NCBI GenBank assembly: GCA_004295565.1
Contig: AP019416.1
Span: 1,736,001 to 1,800,000 of the forward strand
Source of the DNA: Vreelandella olivaria
Lineage (GTDB): Bacteria > Pseudomonadota > Gammaproteobacteria > Pseudomonadales > Halomonadaceae
DNA length: 64,000 nt
Direction of reading: 5' to 3'
The notes beneath the pieces are model-generated. The model saw nothing but the letters and a program-made list of their open reading frames with translations, made no database searches and was not told the DNA's origin. Positions 18,752 through 28,085 of this stretch are shown in pieces. Numbering within the stretch: the first letter of the stretch is position 1; each line of letters starts with the position of its first letter. The position numbers and the translations under genes are program-made.

Positions 18752-18786
18752 AATGGCCACGCTTTGTGCGTGGCCATTATTATTTT
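18752..18786 (+). terminator. Intrinsic terminator after efp
   Basis: A hairpin with stem ATGGCCACGC / GCGTGGCCAT and loop TTTGT, followed by the T-rich tail TATTATTTT, 27 nt after the efp stop. It separates efp from epmA. Confidence 0.85.
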
Positions 18787-18811
18787 AAGGTGGTTTTTCC
18801 AAGGAGTCGTC

Positions 18812-19837
18812 ATGGCCATTGATTGGCAGCCCTCAGCGTCTTTAGAAACGCTGCGCGAACGGGCGCGGTTAATGGCCAAAGTGCGGGCTTTTTTTGCCCA
18901 GCGTGACGTGTTGGAAGTGGAAACCCCGGTATTGGGGCAGGGGGGCAGCACGGATGTGCACTTGGTATCACTACACACCTTGGCGCGCACGGATAAAGGT
19001 CAGCGCCGCCTGTGGCTGCAAACCTCCCCTGAGTTCCATATGAAGCGCCTGCTTGCGGCGGGCAGTGGGCCGATCTTTCAGCTCGCGAGAAGTTTTCGTG
19101 ACGGTGAAATTGGCGCCCGTCACAATATTGAGTTCACCATGCTGGAGTGGTATCGGCCGCAGTTTACGCTGGATAAGCTGATTGATGAGACCGCGACGCT
19201 CATTATGTCGCTACTGCCCAGTTTCCCCGGCCCGCTGGTGCATTACCGCTACCGGGAGCTGTTTCATACCCATTTAGAAGTTGACCCCTTTACCACGTCA
19301 CTGGATAAGTTGCGCTCATTAGCCGCTGAACGTGGGCAAATGTCCGCCAAAGCGCTGGCCGGTGAGGGGCGCGAAACGTGCCTAGACCTGTTGATGAGTA
19401 TGGTGATTGAGCCTCAACTGGGAAAGGCTGAGCTAAGCGTAGTGGTTGATTACCCGGCCAACCAGGCGGCCTTGGCTCGCCGCCATCAGGATGTTGACGG
19501 TGAGTGGGTGGCTTCCCGCTTTGAGCTCTACCTAAACGGTATTGAGTTGGCCAACGGCTACGATGAGCTGACCGATGCGGATGAGCAGCGCGCCCGTTTT
19601 GCTGAAGATAACGCAGAGCGCCGCCGCTTGGGGTTGCCGGAAGTGGATGTCGATGAGCATCTCCTTGCCGCGCTAGAGCATGGAATGCCCGAAGGCGCTG
19701 GAGTGGCGCTAGGCATTGATCGTTTGATTCAACTGACACTGGGCAAAGCACGTTTGGAAGAGGTGCTGGCGTTCTCGACCCCCATTGCTAGGGGCGGAAT
19801 AAGCCTAGGGCCTAAGCTTAAGCCTCGATGCGTTTAA
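18812..19837 (+). CDS. epmA: EF-P--(R)-beta-lysine ligase
   Basis: A class II lysyl-tRNA-synthetase paralogue (GenX/PoxA) that attaches beta-lysine to EF-P. The start at 18812 has AAGGAG upstream. The catalytic-core motifs are FAQRDVLEVETPVL, the substrate- and ATP-binding region QTSPEFHMKRLL, motif 2 (FQLARSFRDGEIGARHN) and motif 3 (GVALGIDRLIQLTLG). It lacks the tRNA anticodon-binding domain, as expected for EpmA. The last 20 or so residues (TPIARGGISLGPKLKPRCV) extend beyond the usual family end and may result from a small frame error near 19790. The 3' end overlaps convergent emrB. Confidence 0.94.
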   Translation: MAIDWQPSASLETLRERARLMAKVRAFFAQRDVLEVETPVLGQGGSTDVHLVSLHTLARTDKGQRRLWLQTSPEFHMKRLLAAGSGPIFQLARSFRDGEIGARHNIEFTMLEWYRPQFTLDKLIDETATLIMSLLPSFPGPLVHYRYRELFHTHLEVDPFTTSLDKLRSLAAERGQMSAKALAGEGRETCLDLLMSMVIEPQLGKAELSVVVDYPANQAALARRHQDVDGEWVASRFELYLNGIELANGYDELTDADEQRARFAEDNAERRRLGLPEVDVDEHLLAALEHGMPEGAGVALGIDRLIQLTLGKARLEEVLAFSTPIARGGISLGPKLKPRCV

Positions 19838-21368
19838 GTAGGAACACCAACGGCACGGTGGCGATGTAGATTAGCCCCAGCCAGGTAAAAATGTCGTTAA
19901 AGGCCAGTACTTGGGCCTGCTGTGAGACCCTCTGGGCCAGCATCGCGACGGCGGCGTGGTAGGCATCAGGCACCGAACCGGCGAGCATCGCCTGGTACTT
20001 GGCGATCTCTGCCACCACCACTTCACGGCTGGTATCGATGGCCGGGATCAGTTGGTTCCAGTGAAAGTCCTCGCGGATATCGCGCACGGTATCGAGTAGC
20101 GCCAGCCCCATAGCGCCACCCAGGTTGCGCATGACATTAAACAGCCCGCTGGCATTGCCCACCTCGTTGGGCGGCAGCGTGCCCATGGCGATACGCGAAG
20201 CCGGGATGATGCACATGATCAGCCCCATGCCGCGTATGATCTGGGGTATGCAGAACTGCCAGAAACCCGACTCTACGGTGAGGTTGCTGTTCATCATGGT
20301 GCCCACGCCGACCAGCAACAGGCCAATAAACAGCATGATGCGCAGATCAAGACGGTTGGTCAGCTGGCCGACGACCGGCGCGCACAGAAACATCGTTACC
20401 CCGGTGACAAACATCACTTGGCCAATCTGCAGGCTCGAATAGCCGCGTACAAAACCGAAGAACAGCGGCATGATGTAGACCAAACCATAAAGCGCGATGC
20501 CGATGATAAAGCCCATACCCGCGCCAATCGCGAAGTTACGGTTGGCAAAAGCGCGCAAATCGACAATCGGGTGGGCATGGCGCAAAGTGCGGGTGAAGAA
20601 CCACACTCCCGCTACCAGGCTCGTCAGGCTGAACAGTATGATCCGGTTGCTGGCGAACCAGTCGTCGCCGGGCCCCTCTTCAAGCACAAACTCCAGCGAG
20701 CCGAGAAACAAGGCGATCAGTATTAGCCCGATGACGTCCAGGTTGCGCGCTACCGCGTGGTTAGGCTTATCGATAGCTAAGAAAGACCAAGCCACCCAGC
20801 AGACCAATGCGCCGGGAATCACGTTGGCCAGGAATAGCCAGTGCCAGCTCAGTGTGTCGGTAATATAGCCGCCTACCGTGGGGCCAACGGAGGGCGCCAT
20901 GGTTACCACCATACCGATCACTGCCTGCACGCTGCCCATCACCCGTCGCGGAAAGATCGAGAAGCTTACCGCCTGGGTGATAGGAATCATCGCCCCGCCC
21001 ATAAAGCCCTGAATGGCCCGTAGTACGATCAGTTGCTCGATTGAGGTGGCCAGCGCGCAGCCAAGGCTTGCCAGGGTGAAACCGGCGCAGGAGAGAGTGA
21101 AGGCCACTCGGGTCGAGAGGATGCGCATCAGCATGCCTGACAGCGGGATCATCACAATCTCGGCGACTAGATAGGCGGTCTGCACCCAGGAGATTTGATC
21201 CTCACTGGCCGATAGCCCCGCCTGGATTTCGTTGAGCGAACTGGCGACGATCTGAATATCCAGAATCGCCATAAACATGCCGAATACCGCGGCGATAAAG
21301 CCGATACGCTTTGGCCAGGAGGGCATATCGTTGGCGCCCGTCACCGAACCAACGGCCACCTCGCTCAT
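19818..21368 (-). CDS. emrB: EmrB/DHA2-type multidrug efflux MFS permease
   Basis: A 516-residue transporter with about 14 membrane helices, the DHA2 drug:H+ antiporter class. Seen are FGMFMAILDIQIVASSLNEI in helix 1 (the DHA2 motif around LDxxIV), VLRAIQGFMGGAMIP (motif B region) and VGPTVGGYITDTLSWHWLF (motif C, antiporter signature). The frame is intact. Its start overlaps the emrA stop by four bases. With EmrA it should form an inner-membrane pump linked to an outer-membrane channel encoded elsewhere. Confidence 0.93.
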   Translation of the reverse strand: MSEVAVGSVTGANDMPSWPKRIGFIAAVFGMFMAILDIQIVASSLNEIQAGLSASEDQISWVQTAYLVAEIVMIPLSGMLMRILSTRVAFTLSCAGFTLASLGCALATSIEQLIVLRAIQGFMGGAMIPITQAVSFSIFPRRVMGSVQAVIGMVVTMAPSVGPTVGGYITDTLSWHWLFLANVIPGALVCWVAWSFLAIDKPNHAVARNLDVIGLILIALFLGSLEFVLEEGPGDDWFASNRIILFSLTSLVAGVWFFTRTLRHAHPIVDLRAFANRNFAIGAGMGFIIGIALYGLVYIMPLFFGFVRGYSSLQIGQVMFVTGVTMFLCAPVVGQLTNRLDLRIMLFIGLLLVGVGTMMNSNLTVESGFWQFCIPQIIRGMGLIMCIIPASRIAMGTLPPNEVGNASGLFNVMRNLGGAMGLALLDTVRDIREDFHWNQLIPAIDTSREVVVAEIAKYQAMLAGSVPDAYHAAVAMLAQRVSQQAQVLAFNDIFTWLGLIYIATVPLVFLLKRIEA

Positions 21369-22567
21369 GAGCCGGTCTGAGCGGTGCTAGAGGCAGCCAG
21401 CGACTTGGTCATCTCTTCGCTGGGAGCATCCGCTTGAGGATTGAGTTCACGGGTGTCGACCTTGGGCACGGCGGATAGGCCCGCCCGCAAGCCCGACAAG
21501 GCCTCATTGGGGCCGGTAATACGAATTTTGACCGGTACGCGCTGAACGATTTTGTTGAAGTTGCCGGTGGCATTATCCTGGGGCAGTAGGCTGAATTCGG
21601 TACCGGTGGCTGGCGACAGGCTGTCGACAACGCCTTGGTAGGTAATATCGGGATAGGCATCCAGATACACCTCGACCGGCTGGCCGACGCGAATCCGCTC
21701 AAGCTGGGTTTCCTTGAAGTTGGCCGCTACATAGGCCGAATCTATCGGCACCAGCTGTAGCAGCGTTAACGACGGCTGTGCCAGCGTACCGGTCTCGACC
21801 CTCAGGTTACCGACCACTCCATCGCGAGGGGCGACGATTCGGGTCTTGTCCAGTTGGTGGCGAGCATAGTCAAGATCGGCGCTGGCGGCGTCTAGGTTAG
21901 CCTCGGCGCGGGTTACGTCGCTCTCAGCCACTGCCAACTGACGCCTGGCCGAGACGACGGCGGCACGGCTCTCGGCCAGATTGGCTTCGGCGACCCGCAA
22001 TGCGGCCTGATCATCCTCGCGCTGCTGGCGTGATGCATAGTTATTGGCGGCTAGGGAGGTGGAGCGTTCGAGGTGCTGGCGCGCCTGATCGACACTCGCC
22101 TGGGCGGCCTGCTGCTGAGCCATGGCTTGATCGATGGCCGCTTGCTGGAGCTCCACCTGACGGCGGGACTGAGCAATCGAGGCTGCCGCCACTGCCTGCT
22201 GCGCCTCTGCCTGGGTGACCTGGTCACGATAGCTCTCGTCGTCCAGGCGGACAAGCAGATCGCCCTGTTTCACTGTCTGGTTGTCGCTCACCGCCACTTC
22301 GGCGACCCTTGCCGATAGCTCAGCGCGTATCGCCACACTGTTGGTGCGCACATAGGCATTGTCGGTTTCTTGCATGAATCGTCCGGTTTGCCACCAACCC
22401 ACTCCCCACCAGGCTAACGCTGCCAAGGCGATAAGCCCTACCAGTGTGACCAGTAGCTTGCGGTGAGATTTGCCGTTGGTTCGATCCGCGACTGAATTAT
22501 TACGCTGGCGTTCGCTCTGGTGTTCAATCTGAGCCTCGCTGCGCTTGCCATCCGTTGTCATGGCCAC
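21365..22567 (-). CDS. emrA: EmrA-type membrane fusion protein
   Basis: Periplasmic adaptor of the EmrAB pump, 400 residues, intact. The N-terminal cytoplasmic part is followed by one membrane anchor (LLVTLVGLIALAALAWWGVG). Then come the first half of the biotinyl-like domain (VRTNSVAIRAELSARVAEVA, DNQTVKQGDLLVRLDD), a long Gln/Ala-rich alpha-hairpin coiled coil (about residues 110-240) and the second half (IVAPRDGVVGNLRVETGT). A beta-barrel domain follows (AYVAANFKETQLERIRVGQP). It is the first gene of the operon and is divergent from a TetR regulator. Confidence 0.93.
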   Translation of the reverse strand: MAMTTDGKRSEAQIEHQSERQRNNSVADRTNGKSHRKLLVTLVGLIALAALAWWGVGWWQTGRFMQETDNAYVRTNSVAIRAELSARVAEVAVSDNQTVKQGDLLVRLDDESYRDQVTQAEAQQAVAAASIAQSRRQVELQQAAIDQAMAQQQAAQASVDQARQHLERSTSLAANNYASRQQREDDQAALRVAEANLAESRAAVVSARRQLAVAESDVTRAEANLDAASADLDYARHQLDKTRIVAPRDGVVGNLRVETGTLAQPSLTLLQLVPIDSAYVAANFKETQLERIRVGQPVEVYLDAYPDITYQGVVDSLSPATGTEFSLLPQDNATGNFNKIVQRVPVKIRITGPNEALSGLRAGLSAVPKVDTRELNPQADAPSEEMTKSLAASSTAQTGS

Positions 22568-22638
22568 TCCTCAATACCTGGCGTCCCAAAGGGCCTTTCC
22601 TGGGAGATGGAGACACCGCCCTGGGAAGTGAAGATGCA

Positions 22639-22660
22639 TAGTGTAATGAATGCTACACTA
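22639..22660. promoter_or_regulatory. Palindromic operator between emrA and tetR
   Basis: A perfect inverted repeat TAGTGTA-N8-TACACTA in the 174-nt region between the divergent emrA and tetR-family genes. Such sites are typical TetR-family operators. It probably lets the regulator control both the pump and itself. Confidence 0.65.
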
Positions 22661-22741
22661 CATATCTAGCGCAATAACATGTGATCCAGGCGTAGGGTCT
22701 CTATCATTGACGTTTACCCGTATGCCACAACAGGAGTGGAA

Positions 22742-23460
22742 ATGCCTTGTTCAACAACATCAGATTCGCCCGAACGCCCTAATAGGGCGGATGCCATAGT
22801 GACTTCACGGGGTATGGCGCGTCGTGAACGCCTGTTGGACGCTGCCCGAGACGTCTTCCTCGAGCAGGGCTATGCGGGTGCCAGCGTCAATGAAGTGGTT
22901 GCCCGCGCGGGTGGATCACTGGCGACGCTGTACAAGCAGTTTGGCAGCAAGGAGGGTTATTTACCGCGGCCATGGAGCGCCATATCGCCACCGCATGGGC
23001 CGTGCTGGAAGAGGGGCGGCGTGATCATCACGCCCCGGAGCAGATGCTTTACGAGCTGGGCCGCCGCATGTTGACGCTGGTGTGTGATCCAGGCGTGATC
23101 CGTCTGGTGCGTAGCTTGGCCTTTGAGGCAGAGCGATCCCCTGAACTCTGCGAACTGTTCCTTACTCGCGGCCCCGACCAGACGCGTCAGGCGTTAGCGA
23201 TCTATCTTGGCGAGCAGGTCGCCGCCGGTCGCATTGACCTCGATCATCCCCGCGAAGCGGCCGGTATGTTTATGGGCATGTTGCTCGGTGAGTGGCATAT
23301 TGATGCGCTGCTTGGCCGCGATTTACCCCTTAATGAGGCGCAGTGCCGCGCCCGGGCGCGGCGCTGTGTAGCGATTTTCCTCTCGGGGTTGCCGCTCCAA
23401 CGGCCTAGGCTATTCGGCGTTCAACTGGCTAAAATCTCACGTCATTTTCCCAGCGTCTGA
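22742..23460 (+). CDS. TetR/AcrR family transcriptional regulator
   Basis: Probable repressor of the emrAB pump. The N-terminal DNA-binding domain is typical: [45 protein letters not shown]. The frame breaks near 22960 and continues as [19 protein letters not shown]. The C-terminal ligand-binding part ([40 protein letters not shown]) resembles AcrR C-terminal domains. The start at ATG 22742 has GGAG upstream. It is divergent from emrA with a palindrome between them. The 3' end overlaps the convergent psd gene by 19 nt. Confidence 0.88.
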
Positions 23461-24271
23461 CCCATTTGCACCATGGCGCCGGGGGGAATGTCGGCGAAAT
23501 TGACTTGGTTGGCAAAGCACATGACCACCGTGGAGCCGAGCTTGAAGCGTCCCATCTCGGCACCTTTTTCTAGCGTAATGGGCTGCCCAAACTGCATGCG
23601 CTGGGGATGACCCGAAAGCGGCGTTACTTGCCCCGACCAGACGGTTTCGATAGCCGCGACAATCATGGCGCCGACTAGCACCATGGCCATTGGGCCGTGT
23701 TCGGTATCAAAGATACATACCAGGCGTTCATTGCGGGCAAACAGCCCCGGTACATAGTTGGCGGTGGCTTGGTTGACCGAGAATAGCCGACCTGGGACGT
23801 AGATCATTTCGCGCAGGGTGCCGGTCACCGGCATATGCACTCGATGGTAGTCCCGTGGCGATAGGTAAACCGTGGCAAAGCTGCCGCCCAAAAACTCTTC
23901 TGCCAGCGCCGTGTCGCCGCCTAGCAGGGTTTGCGCTGAGTAGGTGTGGCCTTTCGCTTGCACCAGTTGCCCTGCCTGCAAACGCCCATATTGGGAGAGC
24001 GTGCCATCGGCGGGGCTGAGGATGCCTTCGCCCAGTGGGCGGGCATCGGCTTTAGCGCGCGGGTGAAGAAGTCGTTAAAGGTGGCGTAGGCGGTGGGGTC
24101 GGGCTCCAGCGCTTGGCTCATATCGACATTAAAGCGTTTGATAAACGCCTTGATTAGGGTGTCTTTCACCCAGCGGTTATCGCACTGGGCGAACTGGCCG
24201 GTCAGGCGCGAGAGCGCATGGTGAGGCAATGGATACTGAAGTAGCGAAAAGGCTTTTTGGGAAAGAGTCAC
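23442..24271 (-). CDS. psd: Phosphatidylserine decarboxylase proenzyme
   Basis: Makes phosphatidylethanolamine from phosphatidylserine at the inner membrane. The self-cleavage motif LGST, which yields the pyruvoyl group, is seen in [16 protein letters not shown] near the C-terminus. Other family segments are [39 protein letters not shown] and [14 protein letters not shown]. The start is a GTG at 24271 ([18 protein letters not shown]). One frame break near 24050 joins FTRALKP to the segment beginning DARPLGEG. The order psd-rhdA-rsgA matches Pseudomonas. Confidence 0.94.
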
Positions 24272-24317
24272 AGTGGTTACTTTTTGGCAGTGGCTTGTAG
24301 AGTAGGGCTACCCCGGT

Positions 24318-24452
24318 GACAGGTCTACGAGGGGCGCTGTGAACCCTTCCCTGGGCGCTACATTTGCCATCTGACCGCCATGGATGGCGGAAATGCCGGG
24401 ATGGTATGGAACATTTCCCGGCCATGGCAAATGACCCCCTCTACGACCTGTC
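24318..24452. repeat. Structured dispersed repeat, long copy (copy A)
   Basis: A 135-nt element bounded by arms GACAGGTC (24318-24325) and GACCTGTC (24445-24452), with pairing continuing through GAGGGG/CCCCCTC. Inside are the shared hairpin core (about 24333-24359), a 10-bp inner stem CATTTGCCAT/ATGGCAAATG (24361-24370 and 24423-24432), and within it two hairpins, CCGCCAT-GG-ATGGCGG (24375-24390) and GCCGGGA/TCCCGGC. It lies between the rhdA stop and the psd start. See copies at 12271 and 63308. Confidence 0.8.
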
Positions 24453-24507
24453 CCCAGCGCCCTAAGTCGAGCGCGCAGTTACTTTAAACAATTACGCTGA
24501 GTGTTCT

Positions 24508-25349
24508 TTACTTCTCAATGGGTGTGTCGTCGCGGTTGCCCCATTCACCCCAGGAGCCCGCGTAGCCGCGCATATTAAAGCCTAGCGCCTTGCCCACCAG
24601 CCAGGTAAAGCTGCTGCGGTGGTGGCTTTGGCAGTGGGTGGCAATTTCCATTTCCGGGGTCAGGCCTAGGGCGCCCAGCTCGGTGATCAGCTCGGCGTAA
24701 TCGCGTATGCGCAGCGCACGATGGCGATCCATGGTGTTAAGCCAGTCCATGTTTACTGCGCCGGGAATATGGCCCAGGTGCTTGTTGTTACCGCGCACCC
24801 CATCATATTCATCCTTGGAGCGTGCATCCCATACCGCAAACTGCTTATCGTCGAGCTTCTCTTTTATCTCGTCGCAGGTGATCAGGGCATTGGGGTTGAG
24901 AATCTCCGCATGGTATTCGCTGGGTGATGGCGCGGTCGGTTCGCTGCTCTCTTCAAGGCCCGCGTCGCGCCATGCATGGATGCCGCCATTCAAGTAGGAG
25001 TAGCGCGTATGGCCAATCAGATCCAGCGTCCATAGCAGGCGCGCCGCCCAGCCGCCGCCCTCGTCGTCGTAAGCCACGACATGGTGTCGCGGGTCAGGCC
25101 AAGGGCGCTGAATAGCTGCGATAGCGCTTCTACGCTGGGAACGTCGCTGGGCACAGGCCCTTCGCCGCGCATCAAGTAGCGAAAATCGAGAAAAATAGCC
25201 CCAGGCACATGGCCCTGGCGATAGCTGTCGCCGTTGACCGGCACATCGATAATCAATAGCTGCGGATCAGCTAAGTGTTCCTGCAGCTGTTTCGGTTCAA
25301 CGATCAGCGGCAGCAGGTTCGCTTCCGACGATTGGCGCTCAATACTCAT
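24508..25349 (-). CDS. rhdA: Rhodanese, thiosulfate sulfurtransferase
   Basis: A two-domain sulfurtransferase of about 280 residues. The N-terminal inactive domain has LLIIDVPVNGDSYRQGHVPG; the C-terminal catalytic domain has FAVWDARSKDEYDG and the active-site loop CQSHHRSS, with Cys as nucleophile. This loop matches the RhdA type of Azotobacter and Pseudomonas (CQTHHRSG) rather than the CG(S/T)GVTA loop of SseA-type mercaptopyruvate sulfurtransferases. One frame break lies near 25080 (continuing as VVAYDDEGGGWAARLLW). The start at 25349 has AGGAG upstream. In Pseudomonas rhdA also lies beside psd. Confidence 0.9.
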
Positions 25350-25367
25350 GGGTAACTCCTGTAAGCG

Positions 25368-26387
25368 TTAGCTGTCTAGGCTATCGAGAATGCGCCGATA
25401 GCTGGCAAAGCGTTCTGGGTGGATCTTGCCTGCCTCAACCGCTGCGAGTAAAGCGCAGCCGGGCTCATTACGATGCCTGCAGTCACGGAAGCGGCAGTAA
25501 CCAATATAGTCGTGAAACTCAATAAAGCCGTCGGTGACTTCCTGCTCGTTGAGGTGCACCAGGCCAAACTCGCGAATACCCGGTGAGTCGATGAGATCGC
25601 CGTCGGCCACCTCAGCGCGGCTCATGGTATAGAGGCGTGCCGTGGTGGTGGTGTGAGTACCTTTGCGGGAGTCCTCCGAGAGCGCACCAATGCGTAGGGT
25701 TTCATCGGGTAGCAGTAGATCAATCAGCGATGATTTGCCGACGCCGCTTTGGCCAACGAATACCGAGGTGCGCCCTTCGAGCTGGCTGCGCAGTTCATCC
25801 AGCCCAGTTTCTGTGGCGGTGGTGGTGCGGACGACGGGGTAGCCCAAATCGCGATAGCGCTCGAGTAGTTTACCCAGTTCACCACCATCTTCTGGCAGTA
25901 GGTCGGTTTTATTCAACACGAGTACTGGGGCAATACCGGTCGCTTCGGCAGCCACCAGGTAACGGTCAATAAGGTTGGCGTGGGGTGCGGGTTCCACCGC
26001 AAACACAATCAGTAGTTGATCAATGTTGGCGGCGACCGGTTTGAGCTGGCCGCGGGCGTCGGGGCGTTTAAGTACGCTGTCGCGCTCTTCACGTGCCACC
26101 ACCACGCCGGAACCTTCCTGACCTGCGCGCCATATCACTCTGTCGCCGGTGACCAGGCCGTCCAGATTGGCGCGCAAGTGGCAGCGAACCGGTTCATTGT
26201 CGCTATTGCGCACCTCAAGAGTACGCCCGAAGTGAGCAACGACACGGCCCGGCTGTTCGGCACCGTATTCACCGGCGGCGAGCTTTTCAGCGTCCTGCAC
26301 ATCGCGCTTTTCAGCGCGCTGGGCACGTTCCGCCTGGACTTTCTCGACGCGCCACTGCTGCTGGCGACTTAATTTACGTTTGCTCAT
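25368..26387 (-). CDS. rsgA: Ribosome small subunit maturation GTPase
   Basis: A circularly permuted GTPase acting late in 30S maturation, about 340 residues, intact. The start is chosen at 26387 (MSKRKLSRQQQWRVEKVQ), the usual N-terminus. An OB-fold segment is followed by G4 (LVLNKTDLL), then G1 (FVGQSGVGKSSLIDLL) and G3 (DSPGIREFG), the permuted order typical of RsgA. The C-terminal zinc-binding part is C-x-F-R-D-C-R-H (YCRFRDCRHRNEPGC). In many relatives its divergent neighbour is orn; here 8.7 kb of catabolic genes lie between them. Confidence 0.95.
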   Translation of the reverse strand: MSKRKLSRQQQWRVEKVQAERAQRAEKRDVQDAEKLAAGEYGAEQPGRVVAHFGRTLEVRNSDNEPVRCHLRANLDGLVTGDRVIWRAGQEGSGVVVAREERDSVLKRPDARGQLKPVAANIDQLLIVFAVEPAPHANLIDRYLVAAEATGIAPVLVLNKTDLLPEDGGELGKLLERYRDLGYPVVRTTTATETGLDELRSQLEGRTSVFVGQSGVGKSSLIDLLLPDETLRIGALSEDSRKGTHTTTTARLYTMSRAEVADGDLIDSPGIREFGLVHLNEQEVTDGFIEFHDYIGYCRFRDCRHRNEPGCALLAAVEAGKIHPERFASYRRILDSLDS

Positions 26388-26926
26388 GACCACCTGATGA
26401 TCGCTACAATAGCGGTCATTGTACCTATCAACGATGTGATTGTACTTAGCAAAGATGCCATCAAGTAGCCGAGCTCTCATTTGTAGCCGCTTGGCGACCC
26501 TATTTACAGTCTTATTTAAGTATTATTTTGTTTCTCGCTATTCAGGTTGCCTTCAATTCTGCTACTCATTGCAGTGCTTTCATCAGCACCTAAAGGTTCA
26601 GCATTACAAGGCGTCGCGACCGTTTTCAAGGTGAGGCTCGCTAAGGTTGTGCGCTTGCTCTGTTGGGTGAAATGGCTCAAGAGCACTCATCAATTAGTAT
26701 AAGGCTTTGTGGCTGCTTGCGGCGCATTTATGGTGAACGTCAAACCATATGCCCCTATGTCGTATGCATCAGAAATCTCTGTGGCTATCGTAAGATAATG
26801 TTTTATATAACATAAAATGTATTATTAGACATTTTTAAGCTAAGCCAAGCTGTATCGTAGGGTTGTATAAGCAGAGGTCTCACTAGTCTTTACATACCTC
26901 TTTAAAAAATCTGCACCTAGAACTGT
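26388..26926. other. AT-rich gene-free region at the left edge of the catabolic cassette
   Basis: About 540 nt between the rsgA start and the TRAP operon promoter. Base composition becomes clearly more AT-rich from about 26450 on. I see no convincing gene, tRNA, integrase remnant or direct repeat here. It must contain the rsgA promoter and probably the left junction of the inserted cassette. Confidence 0.5.
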
Positions 26927-26956
26927 TTGACATATCAATCTGAGGGCTGCTATTAA
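26927..26956 (+). promoter_or_regulatory. Sigma70-type promoter of the TRAP/sugar-acid operon
   Basis: A consensus -35 (TTGACA, 26927-26932) is followed after 18 nt by TATTAA (26951-26956), about 46 nt upstream of the dctP start. The match and position fit a vegetative promoter; this is a prediction only. Confidence 0.55.
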
Positions 26957-26961
26957 TATTT

Positions 26962-26975
26962 TGTGATATATCACA
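26962..26975. promoter_or_regulatory. Perfect 14-bp palindrome, candidate GntR operator
   Basis: TGTGATATATCACA lies directly after the predicted -10 box and 27 nt before the dctP start, where a bound repressor would block transcription. The half-sites resemble CRP (TGTGA/TCACA), but the 4-nt spacer is shorter than the 6 nt of CRP sites. The GntR regulator encoded later in the cassette is the likelier binder. Confidence 0.5.
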
Positions 26976-27002
26976 GCATGCATCGCAAACATGGAGCAGC
27001 TT

Positions 27003-28027
27003 ATGAAAACTATAAAAAGATCTATCGTAGCAGCGCTTGGCATAGCTTTACTCACGCCTTTAACCAATAGTTACGCGCAAGATATAACAACGCTTAACTT
27101 TCAAACGCATCATAGTTCCTCATCTCTACAAGGAGAGGCGCTTAATCGATTTGCCGATTTGGCAAACGAAATGTCAGGCGGTAGTTTAGATATAAAAATG
27201 CATACAGACTCAGCAGTGGTGAAAGCATCGGAGGCATTTGAGTCAGCAAGCATGGGGATTATTGATGGTGATGCAACGGGGCGGGATATATAACTGGTAA
27301 AAACCCAGCCTTTCAATTTTATGGCGATATCATGGGAGGATACAACACACCTTACGAGTTAATTGGTTGGTACAAAGACGGGGGCGGTTTAGAGCTATCT
27401 AACGAACTTTACCATCAATTTGATATGCACTTGATAGGGGTGTTTATTGCTACCCCTGAAGCGCTTAGCTCAACTTCAGCGTTAGCTGGCATAGAGGATC
27501 TCGATGGGTGGAAGTTTCGATCTCCTCCTGGTATGGAGTCGGAAATTTTTGCCAGCTTAGGTGCTGGCCCGGTTGTTATGCCCTTTGGTGAAGTTTTTAC
27601 GGCAATGTCTACCGGAACCGTTTCCGGCGCGGATGCATCCACCTTGGCAGTGAATAAAGGTTTAGGTCTCTACGATATAGCAGAGCATGCTACTTATCCG
27701 GGGTTTCATTCAATGCCCATTGAGCACGTGGCAATGAATCTTGATAAGTGGAATAACCTTAGCGCAGCCGAACAACAAATACTCCGTTCTGCTGTTGATA
27801 CTATTGCTTTGGAGATAATTCAAGACTCTACGATGCTTGATCGGCAAGCTGCAGCAGAGCTTAGGCAAGAAGGCGTAACTCTACATGACTGGAGCGAGGA
27901 AGACCGCCAAGCCTTTAGGGAAGCAGCTCAACAAGTGTGGGAAGATTGGTCGACACGTAGTCCTGAAGCCAAGGCTGCGTACGACTCTCACATCGCCTAT
28001 ATGAACAAATTAGGCATCCTTGAATAG
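27003..28027 (+). CDS. dctP: TRAP transporter substrate-binding protein, DctP family
   Basis: Periplasmic solute receptor of a TRAP transporter for an organic or sugar acid. The start at 27003 (MKTIKRSIVAALGIALL) gives a signal peptide ending near NSYAQ. The mature protein begins DITTLNFQTHHSSSSLQ. Family features are LNRFADLANEMSGGSLDIKM, WKFRSPPGMESEIFASLGA, FGEVFTAMSTGTVSGADAS and MPIEHVAMNLDKWNNLS. The conserved Arg that binds the carboxylate of the ligand is probably that in KFRSPP. One frame break near 27285 joins GDATG to YITGKNPAFQFYGDI. It is the first gene of the cassette. Confidence 0.9.
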
Positions 28028-28085
28028 ATAAAAATATCAATAATCCGAGGTCGCCTGGCCTCGGCTTACTCAAGGAGAACCCTCT

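Noticed and set aside
26991-27003. ATG at 26991 as the dctP start.
   Set aside because: The ATG at 27003 gives a typical basic signal-peptide start and is placed 6 nt after GGAG; the upstream ATG has no ribosome binding site.
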